Assembly: GCA_964250765.1 (NCBI GenBank)
Contig: CAXUHF010000003.1
Coordinates: 45,259 to 109,258, forward strand
Direction of reading: 5' to 3'
DNA: 64,000 nucleotides
From: JBBQVS01 sp964250765
Lineage (GTDB): Bacteria > Chloroflexota > Ktedonobacteria > Ktedonobacterales > Ktedonobacteraceae
Positions 42,193 to 50,347 of this stretch are shown one piece after another. How positions within the stretch are numbered: position 1 is the first letter of the stretch; each line of letters starts with the position of its first letter. The position numbers and the translations under genes are program-made. The notes beneath the pieces were generated by a model. It had not been told where the DNA came from and made no database searches. It was given only the letters and a program-made list of their open reading frames with translations.

Positions 42193-44022
42193 ATGTCAGA
42201 TACATCATCAACTACAGGTCAAGGTCCTTTTGAGGCGTGGAATACGCTGCTTGAAAATACGATGAAAAATAATCCTGCTATGCAGATGACGAACGAGCAA
42301 GCACAAAAGGGCGGGAAAGACGCATGGACCATGTTGATTGAGCAATTGTGGAATGCGAATCCCTATAGCACGATTCTACCATTTGATCCTGTTGGTACAA
42401 TGCGTACGTTTCAGCAAATATGGATTGATGCCCTGAGCAATCCGGCACGTGCATGGTCAGACTATAGTAATTTTGTGCAGCAGTATACACAATTGATGAA
42501 TTCGACCACGCTAAAACTCTGGGGTCTCGGTCAGGATACCAAACCGATTATCGAGCCTGAGAAAGGAGATAAGCGGTTTAGTGCCCCTGATTGGCAACAA
42601 AATCCTATCTTTGATGCCATTAAACAAAGCTATTTGCTTACTGCCACGACACTGCTTAAAGCTACTTCACAGGTTGAGGGACTGGATGAGAAGCAACAGC
42701 ACAGATTGACCTTCTATTTACGTCAGTTCTTGGATGCTATCAGCCCGACTAATACGTTCTTTACCAATCCACAGGTGATTCACGAAACTCTCCAAAGTGG
42801 CGGTCAAAACTTGGTCAAGGGCATGGATAATCTCATGCGTGACATCAAAAATGGTCAGATCAAGATGACCGATACGGATGCCTTCGAGCCTGGACGCAAT
42901 CTTGCGCTCACCCCTGGACAGGTAGTTTATCAGAATAAGCTTATCGAACTTATTCAATATACGCCGACGACTGAAAAAGTCTATGCGACTCCTTTGCTTT
43001 TTATTCCACCGTGGATTAACAAGTTCTATATTCTGGATATGCAGCCGAAGAACAGTCTCATCAAGTTTATGGTGGATAGCGGCTTTACTGTCTTTGTGGT
43101 CAGCTGGAAAAATCCTGATGCATCAATGGAAGAGATGAGTTTTGATGACTATCTCACACTTGGGCCACTAAATGCACTAGAGGTTATTAAAGAAATTACA
43201 GGTTCTCCAAAGGTTAACCCGATTGGCTACTGTGTAGGCGGAACCCTGCTCTCTGCCGCAATACCTTACCTTGTTGCGCAGGGCGACGAAACCATTAACG
43301 CTGCCACATTTTTTGTTGCTCTACAAGATTTTGCTGAAGTTGGTGACACTTCCGTCTTCATCGACGAGCCGCAGTTGACCTATATGGAGGGAAAGATGGC
43401 GGAGCGCGGCTATTTGGATAGCCGCTCGATGGCAACGATGTTTAATATGTTGCGTGCCAACGACTTGATTTGGAGCAATGTTGTGAACAACTACTTGTTA
43501 GGGAAAGAGCCAGCAGCCTTCGATCTCCTCTACTGGAATGCGGATGGTACGCGTATGACGCGTGTGGGACACTCATTCTATCTGCACAACACCTATCTGG
43601 AAAATAATCTGATTCAGCCCAACAAGGTGGTGTTAAAGGGTGTGCCAATTGATCTCAAACAGATTCGCCAGGATGTCTATGCTGTTGGTGCGCTACAGGA
43701 TCATATCGTACCTTGGAAATCTGCGTGGCGCATTAGTCAACTTGCAAGTGGACCTGTACGCTTTGTGTTAGGGGGAAGTGGTCATATCGCAGGTGTCATA
43801 AATCCTCCAACGAAGGGACGAGGCTATTGGACAAACGACAAGCCATCGGGAAGTGCTCAACAGTGGTTTGAGGGTGCTGAGCATCACGATGGAAGTTGGT
43901 GGAGCGATTGGCTTGAGTGGTTGAAAACGCGCTCTGGCGAGCAAGTGGCACCGCCATCGGTGGGTAGCGAAGCACATCAACCAATTACTCCTGCGCCCGG
44001 AAAATACGTGCTAGAAAAATAA
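42193..44022 (+). CDS. phaC: Class I-type poly(3-hydroxyalkanoate) synthase
   Basis: 609 aa, the full length of class I synthases. The N-terminal region (about 60-250) includes FDPVGTMRTFQQIWIDALSNP and the class I/II TNPQVIHETLQSGGQNLVKGMDNLMRD. The catalytic box is NPIGYCVGGTLLS (C347), with IPPWINKFYILDMQPKNSLIKFMVDSGFTVFVVSWKNPD before it; the Asp is in GALQDHIVPWKSAW and the His in LGGSGHIAGVINPP. This enzyme works without PhaE. It has a perfect TAAGGAGG ribosome site. It is clearly different from the 357-aa class III enzyme on the opposite strand. Confidence 0.93.
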   Translation: MSDTSSTTGQGPFEAWNTLLENTMKNNPAMQMTNEQAQKGGKDAWTMLIEQLWNANPYSTILPFDPVGTMRTFQQIWIDALSNPARAWSDYSNFVQQYTQLMNSTTLKLWGLGQDTKPIIEPEKGDKRFSAPDWQQNPIFDAIKQSYLLTATTLLKATSQVEGLDEKQQHRLTFYLRQFLDAISPTNTFFTNPQVIHETLQSGGQNLVKGMDNLMRDIKNGQIKMTDTDAFEPGRNLALTPGQVVYQNKLIELIQYTPTTEKVYATPLLFIPPWINKFYILDMQPKNSLIKFMVDSGFTVFVVSWKNPDASMEEMSFDDYLTLGPLNALEVIKEITGSPKVNPIGYCVGGTLLSAAIPYLVAQGDETINAATFFVALQDFAEVGDTSVFIDEPQLTYMEGKMAERGYLDSRSMATMFNMLRANDLIWSNVVNNYLLGKEPAAFDLLYWNADGTRMTRVGHSFYLHNTYLENNLIQPNKVVLKGVPIDLKQIRQDVYAVGALQDHIVPWKSAWRISQLASGPVRFVLGGSGHIAGVINPPTKGRGYWTNDKPSGSAQQWFEGAEHHDGSWWSDWLEWLKTRSGEQVAPPSVGSEAHQPITPAPGKYVLEK

Positions 44023-44058
44023 TTTTCTTTTCTCGTGCGACAGTCTGTCGCTCCAGTT

Positions 44059-44126
44059 GAGAGTAAGACGATAGCTACGAATCATATGGCTGAAGCCATG
44101 CCGTACAGACCGGAGTTGGGATGTAA
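44059..44126 (+). pseudogene. Decayed fragment of a comM 3' end
   Basis: Sixty-eight bases align with the last codons and stop of the intact comM at 32789-32856: the reading VESKTIATNHMAEAMPYRPELG matches AESETIAANHIAEAIQYRPRMG, and a one-base deletion just before the end restores the TAA at 44124-44126. About three quarters of bases are identical. No upstream comM sequence remains. Same orientation as comM, 11.2 kb downstream. Confidence 0.72.
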
Positions 44127-44165
44127 TACTTCACCAACTAATGAGGTTGTACGGCAGATGTGCTT

Positions 44166-45554
44166 CTATCGCTGTCTATGCGTCTCGATTAATGCTGTGT
44201 ACCAGTGTCCGCTTTCCTTGATTGTGCGTTTCTGCGTTGCGTAGTCCACATAAACGATGCCAAAGCGTTTGCTGTAACCCTCTGCCCATTCATAGTTGTC
44301 GAGCAGGGACCAGACAAGATAGCCTTGAATTGGTACGCCTTGTTCCAGCACACGTCCAACCGAACTTATATGCTCGCGTAGATACTTGATGCGGCGAGAA
44401 TCGTTGACCTCACCATCACTTCCTACTACATCGTCAAATGCAGCACCGTTCTCGGTTACAAGCAATGATGGCACGCCATACTCTTTATGTAACCTCGCGA
44501 GTAAATCGCCAATTGCCTGAGGGTAGATTTCCCAGTCCATTTCAGTATATGACGCACCAGGAATCGACGCGACAAACTCGATTCCATCGGGCTTCGCTGG
44601 ATTACCGCGCACAACTGCACGTGAGTAGTTGTTGACACCAAGAAAATCAAGAGGTGTGCTGATGACTGCAAGATCATTGTCCTGCATTGGTGGCGGGTGC
44701 ACACCCATATTCTCGAATAGATGCTCTGGATATGCACCTTTATAAAGTGGTTCTATAAACCAGCGATTGCTAAGTGCATCAGCTCGTGCGACCGCTTGTG
44801 CTGTTTCGGGCGTATCATCGGCAGGATACATAGGTGTGAAGTTTAGTGCGATACCAATCTGTGTGCCAGCCTTCGTATGTGTGCGCAGACGTGGCACCGC
44901 TAATCCGTGCGAAAGCAATAGGTGATGTCCAACTATTGCTGCAGACTGCATATCCTGTATGCCAGGAGCGTGAACGCCAGTACCGTAACCAAGGTAAGCA
45001 GAACACCACGGCTCGTTATGTGTAATCCACGTACTTACACGGTCTCCAAGCTGACGGGCCACCACCTCTGCATACTCTGCGAACGCGTATGCAGTGTTTC
45101 GGTTCAGCCATCCGCCCTCATTATACAGTGCAAGCGGTAAGTCCCAGTGATAGAGTGTGGCAACAGGACGAATGCCCTTTGCTAACAATATATCCACCAG
45201 ACGGTCGTAAAAATCAAGACCACGCGTATTGATGCGTCCCCTGCCATCTGGCAAAATGCGGGGCCACGCAAGTGAGAAACGGTAGGCACCGATGCCAAGT
45301 TGCGCCATGAGTTCTACATCTTGCGGCATGCGGTGATAGTGATCGACCGCCACCTCACCCGTTTCACCGTGATATGTCTTGCCCGGCGTTGCTGCGAATA
45401 CATCCCACGTAGATTGTCCTCGTCCATCCTCGTGTATCGCTCCCTCTACCTGATAACTAGAGGTCGCAGCTCCCCACAAAAATGTCGCAGGAAAAGCTGT
45501 GGAAAGAGAGGCATCCGTTAACGTCTGGTGTTGGACATCGTCGCTAATGCTCAT
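44166..45554 (-). CDS. GH1 beta-glucosidase
   Basis: 462 aa TIM-barrel glycosidase. FLWGAATSSYQVEGA opens the domain; the acid/base glutamate is in THNEPWCSAYLGY (E181) and the nucleophile in LLVTENGAAFDD (about E367). YHWDLPLAL and the C-terminal SLLDNYEWAEGYSKRFGIVYVDY (aglycone/glycone site) are complete. It would split cellobiose or other beta-glucosides inside the cell; no signal peptide. It follows the ABC transporter operon, separated by palindromic repeat copy 8. The start is ATG 45554; a longer in-frame reading to 45716 passes through the repeat. Confidence 0.92.
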   Translation of the reverse strand: MSISDDVQHQTLTDASLSTAFPATFLWGAATSSYQVEGAIHEDGRGQSTWDVFAATPGKTYHGETGEVAVDHYHRMPQDVELMAQLGIGAYRFSLAWPRILPDGRGRINTRGLDFYDRLVDILLAKGIRPVATLYHWDLPLALYNEGGWLNRNTAYAFAEYAEVVARQLGDRVSTWITHNEPWCSAYLGYGTGVHAPGIQDMQSAAIVGHHLLLSHGLAVPRLRTHTKAGTQIGIALNFTPMYPADDTPETAQAVARADALSNRWFIEPLYKGAYPEHLFENMGVHPPPMQDNDLAVISTPLDFLGVNNYSRAVVRGNPAKPDGIEFVASIPGASYTEMDWEIYPQAIGDLLARLHKEYGVPSLLVTENGAAFDDVVGSDGEVNDSRRIKYLREHISSVGRVLEQGVPIQGYLVWSLLDNYEWAEGYSKRFGIVYVDYATQKRTIKESGHWYTALIETHRQR

Positions 45555-45624
45555 GCGTACTCCTATTTTTGTCTTGAACAATTTTCCAATAACTCGTGAT
45601 AACCAAATTCGGGAATACATGGGT

Positions 45625-45751
45625 ATGTAGGGGTCTAATTCTATTACACCCTGTTGGCAATTGAGAATGTTGGAGGGTATATGCAACGTTTCATTCATAC
45701 TGCGAACATGATCCATCGCCCACAGGGTGTAATAGAATTAGACCCCTACAT
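45625..45751. repeat. Dispersed palindromic repeat, copy 8
   Basis: Perfect 30-bp arms at 45625-45654 and 45722-45751 (ATGTAGGGGTCTAATTCTAT...), 67-nt loop. Core nearly identical to copy 6. Lies between the last ABC ATPase gene and the GH1 gene. Confidence 0.87.
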
Positions 45752-45786
45752 CCGACGTATCCACGTTATTTTATCAAACAGCACAA

Positions 45787-46848
45787 TTAAGGCCCCTTCG
45801 TCTCACCATTTCCATCCCCATAGAGGAAACAGTGTGTCCAATGTCCACCGCCCAAATCGGTTCGCTGGGGAAAGCGTTCACGACATACAGGCATAGCATG
45901 AGGGCAACGCGGATGAAAACGGCAGCCGCTCGGTGGTGTAATAAGACTAGGAATTTCGCCGCGTGCTGGCAGTTCGGTCCTACTCTTTCCATCGAGACTC
46001 ACTTTGTCAGGATCGGGCGCAGCAGAGATGAGCAGTTGTGTGTAGGGATGCTTCGGCTGCTGAATCACCTCGTCGCTTGGCCCACCTTCAACCATTTGCC
46101 CTGCATACATGACCAGCGTGTCTTCCGCGAAGTAGCGAGCACTGGCGATATCGTGCGTGATGAAGAGGAGAGCCAAATGTTCCTCCTCTTTCAGGCGTAG
46201 CAACAGGTTCAGGACATCTAAGCGTATCGACACATCCAACATCGAGACGGGTTCATCGGCAAGGAGTACTTCAGGTTGTGCCGCCAGTGCGCGTGCGATA
46301 GCTACACGTTGCCGTTGTCCACCACTTAACTGATGCGGGAACTTTTCGATGAACTGCTCAGCAGGACTCAGGCTGACCTTCCTCAACAACGCCAGTACTT
46401 GCTCCGTCTCCTCGCTCTGAGTGTGTACGTGCCCATGTACACGTAGGGGACGACTCAGATGATAGCGTACATTATGTACTGGATTGAGCGAGGCAAATGG
46501 GTCCTGAAACACGAGTTGCACATGGCGTCGATACTGGCGCAGTGAAGCGGCACCTTTAAGTTCCACAGGCTTACCACGAAAGCGCAACGTGCCAGAGGTC
46601 AGATCGTACATACGAGCCAGCATACGTGCAACGGTCGTCTTACCACTCCCGCTTTCGCCTACAAGTGCGGTAGCGCGTCCGGGATAGAGCGCAAGTGAAG
46701 TATCTTCCACCGCATGTACAGCACGTGCTGGTCCAAACAATCTGGCTTGTCGCAACGGGAACAGTTTACGTATATGCTCGGCTTCAAGAATAGCTCCCTC
46801 TTGATGCGGTTGCTCTTGAGTAGGTAGTGCTTGATTTGCAATGCTCAT
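45787..46848 (-). CDS. Oligopeptide/oligosaccharide ABC transporter ATPase (OppF type)
   Basis: 353 aa. Walker A LVGESGSGKTTVARML, Q-loop LVFQDPFASLNPV, signature HQLSGGQRQRVAIARAL, Walker B VLLADEPVSMLD and H-loop FITHDIASARYFAED are complete, and the C-terminal oligopeptide-type cysteine cluster CRFHPRCPHAMPVCRE (an Opp/Dpp ATPase hallmark, sometimes binding an Fe-S cluster) is present. Overlaps the OppD-type gene by four bases (ATGA). With the GH1 enzyme and LacI regulator the cargo is more likely a beta-linked oligosaccharide than a peptide. Confidence 0.88.
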   Translation of the reverse strand: MSIANQALPTQEQPHQEGAILEAEHIRKLFPLRQARLFGPARAVHAVEDTSLALYPGRATALVGESGSGKTTVARMLARMYDLTSGTLRFRGKPVELKGAASLRQYRRHVQLVFQDPFASLNPVHNVRYHLSRPLRVHGHVHTQSEETEQVLALLRKVSLSPAEQFIEKFPHQLSGGQRQRVAIARALAAQPEVLLADEPVSMLDVSIRLDVLNLLLRLKEEEHLALLFITHDIASARYFAEDTLVMYAGQMVEGGPSDEVIQQPKHPYTQLLISAAPDPDKVSLDGKSRTELPARGEIPSLITPPSGCRFHPRCPHAMPVCRERFPQRTDLGGGHWTHCFLYGDGNGETKGP

Positions 46849-48017
46849 TCTGCTTTCCCCCCTTCTACAAGCGGTGCTTCATACTTCTGTGCGAAATCGG
46901 ATGACGATGGCGGACCAGCAGGTGCAAGCCGACTATCATACAAATGGCATGCTACAAGTTGATGAGGACTCTCACGTGTAGACGATTGTAGTGTTGGCAC
47001 AATACTATGGCAAGCATCAAAAGCAAAGGGGCAGCGTGGATGAAACGCACATCCAGATGGTACGTCGCGTAAGTCAGGTGGTGAGCCTGAAATACCGGTC
47101 ATGGTACGGCGCGGTCCGGAAATAGTGGGAAATGACTTGAGCAAGCCATAACTATAGGGATGACGTGGATGCAGGTACAGGTCTCGACGCGACGATGTTT
47201 CAACCAGTTTACCCGCATACATGATCGCAACTTTATCCGCGAGTTCTAGTAAGAGCGAGAGATCGTGCGTGATGAAGATAACCGAAAAGCCTAATTGTTC
47301 GCGTAGACGCATAATCTCCGTCAAAATCTCACGCTGCACCACCACATCGAGAGCCGTTGTCGGCTCATCCATAATGATGATTTCGGGCGAGAGAGCCAAG
47401 GCGATAGCGATAACCGCGCGTTGACGCATACCACCACTTAATTCGTGCGGATAGCTGCTGATGCGGTCGGGCGCGATACCCACAAGTTTGAGCAATTCTA
47501 ACGCTCGTTGTTTGCGAGAGTCGGGACCCATCAAAGGTCGATGCACCTTAAGTACGTCCATGATTTGCCGACCTACGGTCATTACAGGGTTAAGCGCATT
47601 CATAGCACTTTGAAACACGATGGAAAGTTCACTCCAACGAAAGGCTCTCAATTGTGCAGGCGTCAACTGCAATATATCAATCGGCTCCATTTCGTCTTCA
47701 TTCCGTATTCCACGCTTTCCGCCCTTCAAACGTGAGCTAGACGGCGTAATGTGAACAGCATCAGCGTCATCGTGCGAACGCGGATAATAGATGACCTCGC
47801 CCCCTACAATCTCGGCAGGTGGACGCAGTAAGCGCGAGATAGCATAGGCAAGTGTTGACTTACCGCTGCCACTTTCACCTGCGAGACCAAGAATTTCGCC
47901 ACGCTTCAACGTAAAACTTACATGAGTCGCCGCGTGAACAGTACCATTGGCGGCAGCATAGTCTACGCTAAGATTTCTTACGTCAAGCAGAGTCTCTTTT
48001 TCAACCGCAACAGCCAT
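46845..48017 (-). CDS. Oligopeptide/oligosaccharide ABC transporter ATPase (OppD type)
   Basis: 390 aa ATPase: Walker A LAGESGSGKSTLAYAI, Q-loop IVFQSAMNALNPV, signature HELSGGMRQRAVIAIAL, Walker B IIIMDEPTTALD, H-loop FITHDLSLLLEL and a C-terminal CAFHPRCPFAFDAC cluster. Between Walker A and the Q-loop there is an unusual charged insertion (about 75-115, SHDDADAVHITPSSSRLKGG and following). Starts on the stop of the permease gene (TAATG), so translation is coupled. Works as a heterodimer with the OppF-type protein. Confidence 0.88.
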   Translation of the reverse strand: MAVAVEKETLLDVRNLSVDYAAANGTVHAATHVSFTLKRGEILGLAGESGSGKSTLAYAISRLLRPPAEIVGGEVIYYPRSHDDADAVHITPSSSRLKGGKRGIRNEDEMEPIDILQLTPAQLRAFRWSELSIVFQSAMNALNPVMTVGRQIMDVLKVHRPLMGPDSRKQRALELLKLVGIAPDRISSYPHELSGGMRQRAVIAIALALSPEIIIMDEPTTALDVVVQREILTEIMRLREQLGFSVIFITHDLSLLLELADKVAIMYAGKLVETSSRRDLYLHPRHPYSYGLLKSFPTISGPRRTMTGISGSPPDLRDVPSGCAFHPRCPFAFDACHSIVPTLQSSTRESPHQLVACHLYDSRLAPAGPPSSSDFAQKYEAPLVEGGKAE

Positions 48018-49138
48018 TATGCCACTCCCTCTTTCTTTACGAGAATAACCCGTTTGGCTTTCGCACTCTTCGGTTTGGGTTCACGTCGTAATCGTGGATT
48101 CGCGGCCTCGTCGATACCGAAATTGATAAAGGCTAGTGCAGCCCCAACCAGCGCAGCACATAAACCGGGTGGCACAAACCACCACCACGCCCCAAGCAAA
48201 AGCGCATCATTGTTTTGTGCCCAGAAGAGCATCACCCCCCAGCTTGGAATTGTCACGTCACCAAGGCCAAGAAACTCGAAGCCAATTTCTGCCAGAATCG
48301 CATAAGTCACCGTCCCCAACAGACTCGCGGCAATAATCGCAATTTCATTAGGCAGAATTTCGTAGAAGATAATACGCCATGTACTCTCGCCCGTGGCACG
48401 TGCCGCTTCGACAAAGTCGCGTTGCCGCATTGATAGCGTTTGCGCTCGCAACACACGTGCTCCCCATGCCCAACCTGTAATCGTAATAATGACTCCCAAT
48501 TGTACTGGTCCCTTAAAAGGAAAGTACGATGCCATGACCACGGCAAGCGGGAATGCGGGTAACACCAGGAACACATTCGTTACAAGCGACAGTATATCAT
48601 CAATGGCACCACCAAAGTAGCCTGCTGTTAATCCAACCAGGACAGAAAGAGCCGTAGCGAGAATACCAATTGCAAAGCCAAGAATAATCGAGGTGCGTGT
48701 ACCGTCGATAAGCTGCGTAAACACATCCTGTCCCGTTTGCGTTGTGCCAAGCCAATGTGTAGGCGAAGGTCCCACAAGTGTATCGGGACCAAGCGCATTG
48801 GGATCACCATGTACAAACAAAGGACCAAAGATGGCGACAAGCACAAAGATGCCTATAATAGTAGCACCAACTGTCACCTTGCGGTTCAGGGAGATGAAAC
48901 GCAATACATTGCTCAGGCGTCCAGCAAAGAGTGTTGCTTGTGTTGCTGGCGCACCTCCACCGGGAAGGGGAGCCGCCATAATACCAGTACCAGCAACGCC
49001 ACCAGTGACAACTGAGTCCACACTTGTATCCGAACTAGATGTAGCAATTGTTCCATTATTCGTTTCTTGCACAATCGCAGAAGTTGACTCGTTGTCATCA
49101 GATGATGGCGTGCGTTGTGAAGATGTTGGTACACTCAT
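48017..49138 (-). CDS. ABC transporter permease (OppC type) with a long N-terminal extension
   Basis: 373 aa. The permease proper starts near 85 (RFISLNRKVTVGATIIGIFVL) with six membrane segments; the ATPase-contact loop is RQRDFVEAARATGESTWRIIFYEILPNEI. The first 80 residues are Ser/Thr/Gly-rich and uncharged (SSSDTSVDSVVTGGVAGTG), about twice the usual leader of OppC proteins and probably unstructured. ATG 49138 has AGGGAAGGGGG upstream. Partner of the OppB-type permease 6 nt upstream. Confidence 0.88.
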   Translation of the reverse strand: MSVPTSSQRTPSSDDNESTSAIVQETNNGTIATSSSDTSVDSVVTGGVAGTGIMAAPLPGGGAPATQATLFAGRLSNVLRFISLNRKVTVGATIIGIFVLVAIFGPLFVHGDPNALGPDTLVGPSPTHWLGTTQTGQDVFTQLIDGTRTSIILGFAIGILATALSVLVGLTAGYFGGAIDDILSLVTNVFLVLPAFPLAVVMASYFPFKGPVQLGVIITITGWAWGARVLRAQTLSMRQRDFVEAARATGESTWRIIFYEILPNEIAIIAASLLGTVTYAILAEIGFEFLGLGDVTIPSWGVMLFWAQNNDALLLGAWWWFVPPGLCAALVGAALAFINFGIDEAANPRLRREPKPKSAKAKRVILVKKEGVA

Positions 49139-49144
49139 AGCTGA

Positions 49145-50128
49145 CTACCCCCTTCCCTGACGTACACGCGGATCAAGTGCTGTGTAGAGCAGATCGGCGA
49201 GAAAGTTCGCGCCTAACACTGCGCACGCGATAACCAGAAAGATACCTTGTATTAGAGCATAATCGCTGTTAGAAATGGCTTGCAGTAACTTGAATCCAAT
49301 ACCAGGATATGAGAACACAATCTCGGTCACAAGTTGCCCCGCGACCACAAAACCTAATGCGAGCGCAAAGCCTGTGATATTTGGCAGAATTGCATTGCGG
49401 GCGGCATAAGCAAACATCACCTGACGTTCAGGCAATCCCTTCGCTTGTGCCATCAAGACATAATCCTCGGAAAGAGTTGTCATCATCGCGTTACGCATTC
49501 CAAGCACCCAACCCGCTACAGAACCGAGCACAAGCGTCAGCGCAGGTAGAATAGAATGATAAATAGCACTTCCAATGAAGTCTGGTGTTAATCCAGGTGT
49601 GACATCGGTATCATAGCCACCTGTGATGGGAAACCAGCCCAGCGTAAAACCAAGTATGTAGAGAAAAATTAAAGCAAGCCAGAAGTAAGGGACGGCTGAG
49701 AAAAATGTCAGCAGTGGGGGCAGAACGCTATCCAGAGCAGAACCACGTCGCCACGCAACAACCACACCGAGCAACGTTCCTATCACAAAACTAATCACAA
49801 CTGAGACCGTCGCAAGTAACAATGTCCAGGGCAATCCTTGCCCAATCACCTCCGTCACAGGGGCTGCGGAATAGGTAATCGAGACACCAAGGTTGCCATG
49901 CGCCAACTGACCAAGATACTGAAAATACTGAATGTATAATGGCTCGTGGCTGACACCAAAGGCAACCTCTAAGGAATGTAACGCTTGTGGCGGCAAATTA
50001 CCCTTAAAGCGTCCAATCAATGCCTCCGCAGGATTTATAGGCGAAAGGCGTGGAATAATAAATGTTATAGTAATTGACGCCCACAACGCAACCAGATAAA
50101 ATCCGATACGGCGAAGTAAGTGGCCCAT
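49145..50128 (-). CDS. ABC transporter permease (OppB type)
   Basis: 327 aa with six membrane segments. ITFIIPRLSPINPAEALIGRF at the N-terminus and the EAA loop EDYVLMAQAKGLPERQVMFAYAARNAILPNITGFALALG identify the OppB/DppB family. Terminal DLLYTALDPRVRQG is also family-typical. Good SD (AGAAGGAG). Its 5' neighbour, the binding-protein gene, is 219 nt upstream across a complex palindrome. Confidence 0.9.
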   Translation of the reverse strand: MGHLLRRIGFYLVALWASITITFIIPRLSPINPAEALIGRFKGNLPPQALHSLEVAFGVSHEPLYIQYFQYLGQLAHGNLGVSITYSAAPVTEVIGQGLPWTLLLATVSVVISFVIGTLLGVVVAWRRGSALDSVLPPLLTFFSAVPYFWLALIFLYILGFTLGWFPITGGYDTDVTPGLTPDFIGSAIYHSILPALTLVLGSVAGWVLGMRNAMMTTLSEDYVLMAQAKGLPERQVMFAYAARNAILPNITGFALALGFVVAGQLVTEIVFSYPGIGFKLLQAISNSDYALIQGIFLVIACAVLGANFLADLLYTALDPRVRQGRG

Positions 50129-50177
50129 CTAACAACTCCTTCTATGAAAGTACAGGACCGATGATGCACCGAGGCAA

Positions 50178-50289
50178 GGGCACCCGCAAGAGGATGCCCC
50201 TCCCATGCACGAAGCGTTTGTAACTGCCGCCATATGGGAGGGGCATCCCCGACGCCGTATTCGGGGAATGATGAAGGCAGCGGGTGCCC
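50178..50289. repeat. Compound palindrome between binding-protein and permease genes
   Basis: Outer arms GGGCACCCGC (50178-50187) / GCGGGTGCCC (50280-50289); inner arms GGATGCCCCTCCCAT (50192-50206) / ATGGGAGGGGCATCC (50234-50248); and a third stem TCCCCGA/TCGGGGA beside them. All perfect. It fills the 219-nt gap in the operon and would fold strongly in mRNA, reducing permease expression relative to binding protein; it differs from the GTAGGG repeat family and may be another mobile repeat. Confidence 0.7.
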
Positions 50290-50347
50290 TGGTTCCCACA
50301 TTCGATGCTGTTCATTTATAGCTGTACATCATCAGTTCCCTACAAAA

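Noticed and set aside
44035..44244. A 69-codon frame after phaC
   Set aside because: Its only recognisable part is the comM relic; the remainder is antisense to the GH1 gene.
7561..45751. GTAGGG palindromes as a CRISPR array
   Set aside because: The copies are far apart, single, inverted rather than direct repeats, and have no spacers or cas genes.
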